A stretch of 64,000 nt of DNA from Bacteroidota bacterium (GTDB lineage Bacteria; Bacteroidota; Ignavibacteria; Ignavibacteriales; Ignavibacteriaceae). The notes beneath the pieces were generated by a model. That model ran no database searches. It was not told the DNA's origin and saw only the letters and a program-made list of their open reading frames with translations. Made by a program: the position numbers and the translations under genes. Below, piece by piece: positions 8,914 to 17,218 of the stretch (its first letter is position 1; each line of letters begins with the position of its first letter). The DNA is taken from contig JAKAKL010000018.1 in NCBI GenBank assembly GCA_021824565.1, positions 1-64,000 of the forward strand, read 5' to 3'.

Positions 8914-9250
8914 AAATATATGTATTTGTCTGCTTATGAAAAATCAATATGCATTGAATATGTGTATTTATGGCATTTATAAAATTGAAGATGGTATAAA
9001 TACATGTATTTGTAGGTACATGAAATATGAAGATAAGGCAAATACATGTATTTGTGGGTACTTAAAAAGTAAAGGTAGGACAAATACGCGTATTTAAGGA
9101 TGCTTAAAAATCAAAGGTGGTACAAATACACGTATTTATCGGTATATGAAGTCAAAGGAAGCCACAAATACACGTATTCGTCAATACACGAACAAAAGAG
9201 ATGCGGCAAATACATTTTTTTACTTCTTCATTAATAAGAAGAACCCAGCA
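8914..9250. repeat. Tandem array of eight 42-bp units, each with a 14-bp palindromic core
   Basis: Cores begin at 8914, 8956, 8998, 9040, 9082, 9124, 9166 and 9208: an exact 42-base step throughout. The core consensus is AAATACATGTATTT, a perfect palindrome, with variants AAATATATGTATTT, GAATATGTGTATTT, AAATACGCGTATTT and AAATACACGTATTT; the last unit degenerates to AAATACATTTTTTT. Arms between cores are less conserved (GTGGGTACTTAAAAAGTAAAGG-like). Changes in the core often keep the dyad while spacing never changes. 42 bases is four turns of B-DNA, so all cores face the same side of the helix. No unique spacers occur, so it is not CRISPR. A coding origin (14-residue repeats) is possible but one unit carries an in-frame stop at 9095-9097. 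Confidence 0.9.
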
Positions 9251-9266
9251 ATTTTGCAGTAAATTG

Positions 9267-9451
9267 TTACCGGTAAATAATACATTTATTAATAAGAATA
9301 AATTCAAAGAGTTTCTACAAAGCAAAAAATCATGCTTTTTAGGATTGGTATGATATTTATTTGTAAATCCCCTGCTAGAAAAAAAATTCAGCAAAAAGAC
9401 AAAAAATGCAGAAGGAAATATTTACCGAAATCGGTAATACAAACCGGTAAA
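9267..9451. promoter_or_regulatory. Cluster of TTACCGGTAA-like palindromes before the pilin gene
   Basis: Three related elements lie between the 42-bp array and the pilin gene: the perfect palindrome TTACCGGTAA at 9267-9276, the interrupted palindrome TTACCGA-AA-TCGGTAA at 9422-9437, and ACCGGTAAA at 9443-9451. They look like sites for a dimeric regulator. No regulator can be named. Confidence 0.4.
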
Positions 9452-9645
9452 TTTTTCTATATAATAAAAATTTTATAATTAACATAAGTTTAGTTCGTTG
9501 AAATTAGAAAATGTGTTTGTGGCATATTTTTTCTTAGTTACTTGAAGTTATTCTTCATATGAATATCTTAAGCATATAAAATAAAAGCAGCTATAATTTT
9601 TTTAATTAACATTATTAACATTATTAACAATATAAGGAATCAGTT

Positions 9646-10038
9646 ATGGGTCAACAGCAACTTCTTTTAATCGTACTCGGCGTTATTATCGTCGGTATCG
9701 CAATAGTCGTAGGCATTAACCTGTTTAATGCAAACGCAATATCTTCAAACAAAGATGCGGTGGTTTCGGATTTGAATAACCTTGCGGCATTAGCGCATCA
9801 ATATTATATGAAGCCGCAGTCGATGGGCGGAGGAGGAAATTCTTATGCGGGATTTTCAATTCCAACCGGATTAAGCTCGACGGCAAACGGAACATACGGG
9901 GCAGGTACGGGCACAACAACATCAATTACATTTACCGGAACCGGCACACAGAAAGGTGCTAACGGAAGCGCAATAACTGCAACAATAGTAGTAAAAGTGC
10001 CGCCGCTGTCAGACAGCGTTGCAATTACAAATCCGTAA
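9646..10038 (+). CDS. Type IV pilin-like / pseudopilin-like protein
   Basis: A 130-residue protein beginning MGQQQLLLIVLGVIIVGIAI: a very short leader, then about 23 hydrophobic residues (5-27), then a Gly/Thr/Ser-rich polar domain (YAGFSIPTGLSSTANG and GTGTTTSITFTGTGTQ). This is the architecture of a class-III-like or minor pilin: N-terminal helix plus small beta-rich head. If MG is the leader, the mature protein would start with Gln and has no Glu at position 5, unlike canonical type IV pilins. The gene has an AAGGAA ribosome site and its own terminator and precedes pilC, pilB and pilT, which supports a role as the major fibre subunit. Function is inferred mainly from context. Confidence 0.65.
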   Translation: MGQQQLLLIVLGVIIVGIAIVVGINLFNANAISSNKDAVVSDLNNLAALAHQYYMKPQSMGGGGNSYAGFSIPTGLSSTANGTYGAGTGTTTSITFTGTGTQKGANGSAITATIVVKVPPLSDSVAITNP

Positions 10039-10075
10039 AGACTAAATCGCATATAAAAGAATTAATTTAGTTGTT

Positions 10076-10110
10076 AGGCTAGTAAAATTGCCATTACTAG
10101 CCTTTTTAAT
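10076..10110 (+). terminator. Rho-independent terminator after the pilin-like gene
   Basis: A perfect 10-bp stem (10076-10085 AGGCTAGTAA with 10094-10103 TTACTAGCCT), 8-base loop and a T-run. It separates the pilin-like gene from the pilus machinery genes, which would let the subunit be expressed at a different level. Confidence 0.85.
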
Positions 10111-10257
10111 TATTATTAAAAAAGATTATTTTATTTGTGAAATAAATTTTTGTTATTGAACATAATTTTTCTTCATTAAAAGGTGAATTTTTTATACAAT
10201 ATAGAGACTATGTTTTTTTGTAAGGAATAAGTTAAGTTTGTGGAACGATAATCATAT

Positions 10258-11631
10258 ATGATTGAATTTAAATTTACCGCTGAAAAACTGAATGGACAGA
10301 CTATAAATGGTACCCTCTCTGCCGGTACGGTGGGAGAAGGGAAGAGGAAAATTTATCAGTTAGCCGAAAAGAATCAGCTTAAGATTAAAGAAATCCAGCG
10401 GAAATCTTCCTATCTATATAAAGTAAGAAGGGGAAAAGATAAACCGATATTAGGTGAGCAAAAAGCGTTTACTAAAAAAGAAGTTGAAGAAGCTCTAGCC
10501 CGGCTCGGTTTTGATGTTGTATCTGTAAATAAAAAACTTTTGGATTTTAGTTTTAATCCGCCAACTGCTGATATTGTTACCTTTGTGAAAATCAGTGCAG
10601 AGCTTCTAGATCAAAAACTTGCGTACGGTGAAATATTAAATTTACTTATCAACGATACACAAAATAAAACGCTGAAAGACACGCTGAAAGAAATTAATAA
10701 CGATCTTAAAAAAGGAGCAGACAGCGAAACTACTTTTTTAAAATATCAAACGGTGTTTGGAAAGTTTACTGCATATATGCTTGGGCTCGCTTCCAAAAGC
10801 GGGAACATGACAGAAATATACAAGGCAACTGCAAAGTTTTTGGAACGCAGGCAGGAATTCAAAAAGAATTTAAGAAGCGCACTTATAACGCCTGCAATAA
10901 CTATGTTTGTTTTATTTATTGCGGTACTTTTTTATGTCGGTTATATTTTCCCTCAGACTGCAGGGCTGTTTGCAGAGTTTCATATCCCGCTTCCGCCAAT
11001 GACTGCTTTCACTTTAAAGATGAGCAATTTTCTTGCTGCAAATAAAATTGAAATAGCAATTGTAATATTAATTCCATTAATTTTATTCTGGAGATTTGCA
11101 AGAACAAAAAAAGGCAAATTTGTTCTTGATAGATACATGCTGAAAATCCCAATCCTTGGCTCGCTTGTTCACAAAACGTTGATTGAAGTATATTGCAGAG
11201 TATTTTTCACATTGTACAGCGGCTCTGCTGAAAGTATCGAGCCGGTAAGAATCGCTTCAGAGGCAACGGGCAATCAGTATTTTGAGGATCGTATAAAAAG
11301 CGTTGCTATTCCTTTAATGATAAAAAAAGGAGTCGGCTTAACCGAAGCATTTGAAGCAAGCGGCGTATTTACTGATACTGCAATATCAAGATTTCATTCC
11401 GGCGAGGAAACCGGTACTATTAAAAATACTGCTCTCCAACTTGCGAATTATTACGAAAGCGAAACGGTCTATAAGCTTAAAAATTTGATAGAACTGGTAC
11501 AGGTTTTTATAGCGATGATCATAATGATTGTAATGATTCTGCTTACTTTAGTTTCGGCAGAAACAGCAACCATTCATCCTAATGCGCCCGGTTTCTCGAA
11601 CGCTACATTTATTGAAAGAACAATCGCATGA
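10258..11631 (+). CDS. pilC: Type IV pilus inner-membrane platform protein PilC (GspF family)
   Basis: A 457-residue protein starting with the PilC/GspF-type leader (FKFTAEKLNGQTINGTLSAG) and containing two GspF-like helical domains (about 110-235 and 310-435), with membrane segments near 213-235, 262-278 and 408-430. The motif SGNMTEIYKATAKFLERRQEF and its second copy GEETGTIKNTALQLANYYE are typical. PilC anchors the assembly and retraction ATPases in the inner membrane. There is an extra N-terminal basic region (about 30-85) compared with short GspF proteins. The stop overlaps the pilB start (ATGA). A GTG upstream is excluded by an in-frame stop, so ATG at 10258 is the start. Confidence 0.88.
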   Translation: MIEFKFTAEKLNGQTINGTLSAGTVGEGKRKIYQLAEKNQLKIKEIQRKSSYLYKVRRGKDKPILGEQKAFTKKEVEEALARLGFDVVSVNKKLLDFSFNPPTADIVTFVKISAELLDQKLAYGEILNLLINDTQNKTLKDTLKEINNDLKKGADSETTFLKYQTVFGKFTAYMLGLASKSGNMTEIYKATAKFLERRQEFKKNLRSALITPAITMFVLFIAVLFYVGYIFPQTAGLFAEFHIPLPPMTAFTLKMSNFLAANKIEIAIVILIPLILFWRFARTKKGKFVLDRYMLKIPILGSLVHKTLIEVYCRVFFTLYSGSAESIEPVRIASEATGNQYFEDRIKSVAIPLMIKKGVGLTEAFEASGVFTDTAISRFHSGEETGTIKNTALQLANYYESETVYKLKNLIELVQVFIAMIIMIVMILLTLVSAETATIHPNAPGFSNATFIERTIA

Positions 11632-13418
11632 TAGATTCTAATCTTGAAATGACTGATAAAATCGGCTACCTTCTATTTAAGAAAGGTATTATAGATTCAG
11701 CAATGCTTGAAAAAGCATTGAATGCGAAGGCTAATGATAAAAGTAAAATCAAAAGAAACCTTGCGCAGATATTAGTCCAGGATTTTGGCTATGACCATGA
11801 CACGATTTTCAGAGAAGTCGCAATTCTTTATGCTTTCAGAGAACTTGATGTTAGACCGGATGAAATACCTCCGCAAAAATTGGAAGCCATTAAACAGATG
11901 ATAAACAATGCCGGGGATCAATTAAAAAATCAAATCCTCGAGCATAAGATCATTCCGTTTATGTACGACGAAAGAATTAAAGATAAATTAATTCTTGCCG
12001 CCATTGATCCTACCGAAAGAAATATTCCTAAAATAGCATTCGGTTTAAATGCTAAAAAGTATGAAGTAATTTATATAAGGAAAAAAGATTACGAAAAAAT
12101 AATTCAGACAATTCTTCCTCCGGAAAATGTTTACTTAAAAATGATGGAGGAAGCAACCACCGAAATACAAATTGAAAAAGATGAAGCTTCGCTTGATGAA
12201 GAAGCTCTTAATGCCGAAATTAATAAGAGCGCTTTAATTAATCTTGTTGAAGGAGCGTTGGTAGAAGGCGTAAGAAAAGGCGCAAGCGATATTCACTTTG
12301 TTCCAAAGGCGGGAAATAAAACAGAAATATTAATGCGAATTGACGGTAACCTTCAGCTCTGGCATATACAGGAAAATACCTTGCCTGAAGCAGTCGTTGC
12401 AGTTGTTAAAGACCGCTCTAAGGGAATGGATAGATTCGAAAGAGAAAGAGCGCAGGATGGTTTTATTCAAAGAGAGATTGACGGGCAAATAATTCGCTTT
12501 AGAGTTTCTGTATTGCCAATGGTGGGCACGGAATTAAAAAACAAATTTGAAAGCGTTGTATTAAGAATCCTTGATGATAGAAAAGTTATAAAAGATTTAG
12601 ATAAACTTGGCTTAACAGGATATTCCAAACAAGTTTTTACGAAAGCAATTACTCAGCCGCAGGGAATGGTTATTTTAACCGGACCTACCGGAAGCGGCAA
12701 AAGTACTACACTTGTAGCCGCACTTTACCAGGTTATAGATCCTACAGTAAATGTTTTAACAGTTGAGGACCCTGTAGAATATGTTATAGAAGGCTCACGC
12801 CAGCTTAAAATCGGATTCAAAATGAATTTTGAACAGGCTATCCGTTCAATTCTGCGTCATGACCCCGATATTGTTTTGGTCGGTGAAATGAGAGACAAAG
12901 AAACCGCCGAAATAGCGATTAAACTTGCGAACACCGGACACCTTACATTTTCCACTCTTCATACAAATGATGCACCAAGTGCAGTTGCAAGATTATATAA
13001 GATGGGCATCGAGCCATTTCTTATTGCATACGCTATTAACTTAATAGTAGCACAGCGCTTGGTTAGAAGATTGTGTCCTGATTGTAAAAAGAGAGTTGTT
13101 AATTTTGACGAATCAATTATGTCTGCCGCAGGTTTGAATATTGCAGAATGGAGAGAGTATAAAATATATGAACCTAAGGGCTGCGATAGATGCAGCGGCA
13201 CGGGCTATAAAGGCAGAATAGCAATTCACGAAGCTTTATATTTTACAAAAGAAATTAGAAAAATTATTGTAAGCTCTGGAGAGGAAGTTAATGAAGAAAA
13301 AATCCGTGTTCAGGCAAAAAAAGACGGCAGCCTGAATCTTAGAGAAGCAGGTCTTGAAAAAGTAAAGCTTGGTTTAACATCTATCGAAGAAGTGCTTGCT
13401 TCAACCACTGAAGATTGA
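11628..13418 (+). CDS. pilB: Type IV pilus extension ATPase PilB (GspE family)
   Basis: A 596-residue hexameric secretion ATPase that powers pilus polymerisation at the cytoplasmic face. Domains in order: N-terminal MshEN/T2SSE_N-like region (about 1-165), then the catalytic domain with Walker A GPTGSGKST near residue 351, an Asp box, Walker B region RHDPDIVLVGEMRD near 410-420 and a His box (TGHLTFSTLHTND). The zinc tetracysteine that distinguishes PilB/GspE from PilT is present: CPDC near 483 and CDRC near 518. It overlaps pilC by four bases and is the second gene of the pilus transcript. Confidence 0.92.
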   Translation: MIDSNLEMTDKIGYLLFKKGIIDSAMLEKALNAKANDKSKIKRNLAQILVQDFGYDHDTIFREVAILYAFRELDVRPDEIPPQKLEAIKQMINNAGDQLKNQILEHKIIPFMYDERIKDKLILAAIDPTERNIPKIAFGLNAKKYEVIYIRKKDYEKIIQTILPPENVYLKMMEEATTEIQIEKDEASLDEEALNAEINKSALINLVEGALVEGVRKGASDIHFVPKAGNKTEILMRIDGNLQLWHIQENTLPEAVVAVVKDRSKGMDRFERERAQDGFIQREIDGQIIRFRVSVLPMVGTELKNKFESVVLRILDDRKVIKDLDKLGLTGYSKQVFTKAITQPQGMVILTGPTGSGKSTTLVAALYQVIDPTVNVLTVEDPVEYVIEGSRQLKIGFKMNFEQAIRSILRHDPDIVLVGEMRDKETAEIAIKLANTGHLTFSTLHTNDAPSAVARLYKMGIEPFLIAYAINLIVAQRLVRRLCPDCKKRVVNFDESIMSAAGLNIAEWREYKIYEPKGCDRCSGTGYKGRIAIHEALYFTKEIRKIIVSSGEEVNEEKIRVQAKKDGSLNLREAGLEKVKLGLTSIEEVLASTTED

Positions 13419-13542
13419 TTATTAGTAATTATTTTATGAATAATAAAAAAAATATTTTATTTGTCCTTGTAAGAATAAATTTTAAAAATTTGTCTTTGGA
13501 GTATGTTCGTTATAATTTGTCCACAAACAAAGGAATAATTTA
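13419..13542 (+). promoter_or_regulatory. Possible internal promoter between pilB and pilT
   Basis: This 124-base gap is unusual in an otherwise overlapping operon. It is strongly AT-rich and holds TTTG near 13490 followed by TATAATTTG at 13511-13519, resembling a Bacteroidota or sigma-70 promoter, then an AGGA ribosome site at about 13531. The call rests on motif appearance only. Confidence 0.35.
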
Positions 13543-14772
13543 GTGCCTGTAACTGATACCAAAACGATTCTGAAAAATTTTGCAAGCACAATACCCGTTA
13601 CTTATTCCGGGCCTGACAGGGTTAGCTATTTATTAGACAATATTGAGAAAATGCACCCTGACGAAAGAATTATACTTCACAATCTCTTCAATAAATTTTT
13701 AACAAGCATGATTGAACGTGACGCTTCTGATATTGAAATTGGCGGACACGGCAACGATGGTTATATATGGCTGAGAATTTTCGGGAAGAAAGAAAGAGTA
13801 AAAGATTTTCCCAAATTTACCGAAGACGAATCAGCAATAATAATAATTAATTTATTGAACTCTAACCAGCGGAAGTACCTGTCGGTTGCGAGAAACCTGG
13901 ACTTTAGTTATACATATTTTTATGAGAGAAAGAAAATAAATGTCCGCTTTAGAGCCGATGCATATTTTGATCTGGACTGTCTTTCTCTGAATATGAGAGC
14001 TATTAACCTTATTATAAGACCGCTTGATTCCTACGGTTTTCATCCGAATGTTTTAAAAACTCTAAGTCATTCTTATATTAAGTTTGGATTGACGCTCATT
14101 ACCGGTATTACCGGCTCAGGCAAATCGACTACTCTCGATGCAATTATAGACGAGCACAATAGAATCGATCCATGTCATATTGTTATTATTGCTTCGCCTA
14201 TTGAATATGTGCATAATTCTAATGCAGCAATTGTAAAGCACCGCGAAGTCGGAAGAGACGTTTTAACTTTTAAGGATGGTGTCATTCAATCATTGAGGCA
14301 GGATCCGGACATTATTGTCATCGGAGAAATGAGAGACCCTGATACTATTGTAGCTGCTTTAGAAGTTACGGATACAGGTCATAAAGTTTTTTCGACATTG
14401 CACACATCCAGCGCTGTAGAATCAATAGACAGAATAGTGGGAGAAGTTCACCCAACAGAGCAGGAGAGAATAAGAAACAGACTAGCCGATGTTTTAGTTG
14501 CAATTGTTTCGCAAAAGTTAGTCCCGAGCCTTGACGGTAAAAGAGTTTTAGCGAAAGAAGTTTTAATAGTCACGCCAAGTGTTAAGGCGGCAATCAAAAA
14601 TAATAACACCAGCGAAATTTATATGATGATTAATCAAGGTTCGCAGTACGGAATGATAACGATGGAGCAGGACCTTAAGCGGCTGTATATGAGCAGAAAA
14701 ATCTCTATGGAAAATGCAATTGCTTATGCAAATAATAAAACAGTTATTCAGCAAATTTTAACAGCGGTTTAA
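13543..14772 (+). CDS. pilT: Type IV pilus retraction-type ATPase (PilT/PilU family)
   Basis: A 409-residue secretion ATPase without the PilB zinc cysteines. Walker A GITGSGKST lies near residue 186; the Asp box is IASPIEYVH; the Walker B/AIRNLIRQ-like region is SLRQDPDIIVIGEMRD; the His box is DTGHKVFSTLHTSS, followed by QERIRNRLADVLVAIVSQKL and LAKEVL as in PilT. PilT-type ATPases depolymerise pili and drive twitching. It is about 50 residues longer than usual at the N-terminus. The start is GTG at 13543 with AGGA about 8 bases upstream. Its TAA shares one base with the next ATG (TAATG). PilU-like activity cannot be excluded. Confidence 0.88.
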   Translation: MPVTDTKTILKNFASTIPVTYSGPDRVSYLLDNIEKMHPDERIILHNLFNKFLTSMIERDASDIEIGGHGNDGYIWLRIFGKKERVKDFPKFTEDESAIIIINLLNSNQRKYLSVARNLDFSYTYFYERKKINVRFRADAYFDLDCLSLNMRAINLIIRPLDSYGFHPNVLKTLSHSYIKFGLTLITGITGSGKSTTLDAIIDEHNRIDPCHIVIIASPIEYVHNSNAAIVKHREVGRDVLTFKDGVIQSLRQDPDIIVIGEMRDPDTIVAALEVTDTGHKVFSTLHTSSAVESIDRIVGEVHPTEQERIRNRLADVLVAIVSQKLVPSLDGKRVLAKEVLIVTPSVKAAIKNNNTSEIYMMINQGSQYGMITMEQDLKRLYMSRKISMENAIAYANNKTVIQQILTAV

Positions 14773-16316
14773 TGAACACAGTCATTTGTACATATTGCGA
14801 AGGTAACGATACAAAGATCGCTGTCTTTTTTAAAGAAAAAGATAAAGTCAAGCTGCTTAAAACAGGCAGTTATGACGTAATACAATCAGCCCTGGATTTA
14901 GAAGACTCGATTACAGGACTTAAGATAGAAGGTGATGAACTTTCTTTTGAAGGCGCAATGGGGAGAAAATCGCCGGAAGAAAGAAAAATTACTATCTCAA
15001 GCATCGGGCTTATAAACGATTCATTAAAAGAATTCAATTTAAAGAAGAGCATATTTATTCCGACCGTTACCGAGCCTTCTATTTATTATCATGTGGTAGA
15101 AGAAAGTAAGTTAACCGATACTTCTAAGATGACGCAGGAAATTATAGGAGATATACAAAGCGCACAGAATGTATATATTGATAAAGATAATTTAAGTTAT
15201 GTTGAACTTGCGGATAAATCAGTGCTGTCAGTTTTTCTTACCGGCGAGGTTGGTTGCATTAAGTTAGTCAGCTCTCTTGCGCATTATAACAGAAGAAGAT
15301 ATTATAAAATTCCGTCGGTAAAAAGCGCCGAGATTTCTCTTGCATATTATATAGCCAAAAGGAAAAAGTTTTTCCCGGACGATAATTCGCTTGTGGTTTA
15401 CATTGGCAGAGAATACAGCAAGCTGATTTTCCTTCATGGCAGAAAAATAAAACATATAGGCAGCACGCTTGATATCGGAACGGTTAATCTTCATACTTAT
15501 GATGTTTACTTCTCAAAGATTTTACTTGAGATGGAAAACGGCGGCATTTCATCTTTAGATAATATTGTGGTTTGCGGTGAGGATGATTCTGAAAATTTAA
15601 TCCTATCATTTTATGGAACATTTCCAGAAGCTAACGTTTCGAGATTGGAATTTTCCGATCTTGATATTTCAACAATTGACGCAAAGACCAAAGAAAAGCT
15701 TTCTTCTTTCAGTGTTCCTATAGCTGCTGCGATTGATTACTTTGACGGCGTTGATGAAGTTCATAAAGGAATTAATCTACTTCCCAAATATGTTAAAGAA
15801 GAACAAAAAATACTTCAGTTCGCATGGCACGGCTTTGCGATGTTTCCCCTGCTGTTCTTCGCTGCGTTTTTGATAACGGTGAGAGTGCTAAATAATCATA
15901 TTTTAATGAGCAAGCTGAATACCGAAATTTCGGAGCAGGCTTCATTATTAAGACAGAACCAGGAGATACTCGGAAAAATTTCCGATCTTCAGGGAAAGAT
16001 AAATGGTTTCTCACAAACGCAGGCAATATTAGACTCGGCTTCTGTAGGCACCGGTGCATGGTCTGATGTGTTAAGAAAAATTTCAAATTTTGTAGGTCAA
16101 AGAAAAGATTTTTGGCTTACAAAACTGACAAAGGCGGATAATGGCGAAGTTTCTATTGAAGGTTATTCTATTTCAAAAAGTGTTTTGACAGAGTTTGCTT
16201 ATTCGATAAAAACTGCGGAGCTGAAAAGTATAAGCTATGAAAGTCTGCGAGATAAAAGTATTTATAAGTTTAATCTTTCGTTTAATTTATCAAGCTATGT
16301 AAAAGGAGCAGAATGA
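14772..16316 (+). CDS. PilM-PilN fusion, pilus alignment complex protein
   Basis: A 514-residue protein. Residues about 1-325 resemble a degenerate PilM-like actin fold (for example SLVVYIGREYSKLIFLHGRK near 205-225, where a phosphate-binding DIG motif is expected). At residue 333 the segment INLLPKYV begins; this is the classic N-terminus of PilN, followed by a transmembrane helix (about 350-370), a coiled coil (378-420) and the PilN ferredoxin-like domain with WSDVLRKISNF and DFWLTKL. In most bacteria PilM is cytoplasmic and binds a short INLLP peptide on the N-terminus of PilN; here the two would be covalently joined. It overlaps both neighbours and lies where pilM-pilN are expected. PilN part firm, PilM part moderate. 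Confidence 0.75.
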   Translation: MNTVICTYCEGNDTKIAVFFKEKDKVKLLKTGSYDVIQSALDLEDSITGLKIEGDELSFEGAMGRKSPEERKITISSIGLINDSLKEFNLKKSIFIPTVTEPSIYYHVVEESKLTDTSKMTQEIIGDIQSAQNVYIDKDNLSYVELADKSVLSVFLTGEVGCIKLVSSLAHYNRRRYYKIPSVKSAEISLAYYIAKRKKFFPDDNSLVVYIGREYSKLIFLHGRKIKHIGSTLDIGTVNLHTYDVYFSKILLEMENGGISSLDNIVVCGEDDSENLILSFYGTFPEANVSRLEFSDLDISTIDAKTKEKLSSFSVPIAAAIDYFDGVDEVHKGINLLPKYVKEEQKILQFAWHGFAMFPLLFFAAFLITVRVLNNHILMSKLNTEISEQASLLRQNQEILGKISDLQGKINGFSQTQAILDSASVGTGAWSDVLRKISNFVGQRKDFWLTKLTKADNGEVSIEGYSISKSVLTEFAYSIKTAELKSISYESLRDKSIYKFNLSFNLSSYVKGAE

Positions 16317-17206
16317 ACAGAAAGATTAAAAATACTTTAGCTCTTTTCGGTCTGCTGGTTTTTATACTTGTAGTTGGCGGCGGATACATCTACATTTTCC
16401 AAGTCCGCGCTATTAAAAATGATCAGATAAAATTAGATCAGCTAAAGTCGAATCATTACAACACAGAGGCGCTGAAAGCACAGTACGCGGTATTTGCCAA
16501 GAAAGCTGCGGCTTTAGACTCTGTGCTTGCTGCAAGAAAATTTAACATTCCACAGAATCTATCTTCGATCAGCTTCTTCAAATTTGTAAACGACCAGAGC
16601 GCGAACTTCTCGGACAATACGCAGGCTGACGTTGAATACGTGGATCAAAAGCAGGATAAAAATTTCTTTTATTATGAATATAAAATTACCGGCGGCGGAG
16701 ATTACAACGATTTGTATAAGCTGATTTACGCAATTGAACAGAGCAAGGAATTAAAGAAAATTAAAAATATTAATTTAACAAATTATATATCGACTGATAA
16801 AGACGGCTTTCCGAAATTCCTTGTAAACTTTGTAATGAATGTAGATGTTTATTTCGCCGACAATAATAGATTTACAACGTCCGAACATATAGAAAACAAT
16901 TTATATACTTCGCCGGTTTATGATGTTTTTTATCCTTTGATCAGAAATGAAATTCCTCCAAATGTTGATAACTTATTGGATGTTCATGGTGCGAAGCTTT
17001 TAGCCTTAGTTCCCGAAGGCGCTTTTATAGCGGATAGTAAAGGCAATACATTTTTACTGTGGGAAGGTCAGCGCGTCTACCTCGGCTATCTGACAAAGAT
17101 TGATTATGATCATAATATTGTTAGCTTTATTCTTAATAAAGGCGGCATTATTGAAAAGGTCGATTTAACATTGGATAAAGAAAACGCAAGCAAAAAAATT
17201 AAGTAA
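16313..17206 (+). CDS. PilO-like protein with PilP-like C-terminus
   Basis: A 297-residue bitopic inner-membrane protein. A transmembrane helix spans about 8-30, followed by a coiled coil with KLDQLKSNH (35-70) and a PilO-like ferredoxin domain to about 190. The C-terminal part (about 222-290: LLDVHGAKLLALVPEGAFIA, then GQRVYLGYLTKID) has the pattern of a PilP/GspC-type beta domain that contacts the secretin. PilO and PilP are normally separate genes between pilN and pilQ; no separate pilP is present, which supports a fusion. It overlaps the PilM-N gene by four bases and precedes the secretin by 12 bases. The PilO role is inferred largely from position and topology. Confidence 0.65.
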   Translation: MNRKIKNTLALFGLLVFILVVGGGYIYIFQVRAIKNDQIKLDQLKSNHYNTEALKAQYAVFAKKAAALDSVLAARKFNIPQNLSSISFFKFVNDQSANFSDNTQADVEYVDQKQDKNFFYYEYKITGGGDYNDLYKLIYAIEQSKELKKIKNINLTNYISTDKDGFPKFLVNFVMNVDVYFADNNRFTTSEHIENNLYTSPVYDVFYPLIRNEIPPNVDNLLDVHGAKLLALVPEGAFIADSKGNTFLLWEGQRVYLGYLTKIDYDHNIVSFILNKGGIIEKVDLTLDKENASKKIK

Positions 17207-17218
17207 TGAGAATTTAAT

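Larger units (their letters stand above)
8807..9645. other. Long gene-free region upstream of the pilus genes
   Basis: About 840 bases without a convincing gene. It holds the 42-bp tandem array (8914-9250, listed separately), a set of related TTACCGGTAA-like palindromes (9267-9451), and a very AT-rich stretch (9452-9640) ending in three short repeats of ATTAACATT before the pilin ribosome-binding site AAGGAA. Short open frames on both strands in the array look like by-products of its 42-base (14-codon) period. I see no tRNA, insertion sequence or CRISPR structure. Confidence 0.6.

Noticed and set aside
8914-9213. CRISPR-like array
   Set aside because: The period is a constant 42 bases with no unique spacers; conserved and variable parts do not alternate as repeat and spacer, and no cas gene is near.
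9152-9394. 80-codon open frame on the minus strand
   Set aside because: It begins in the plain AT-rich part and ends inside the palindromic repeats, where the repeat symmetry keeps frames open; no ribosome site or protein-like composition.
9520-9536. Sigma-54 promoter before the pilin gene (TGGCATATTTTTTC)
   Set aside because: The -24 GG element is present but the -12 GC is missing, and it is more than 100 bases from the start codon.
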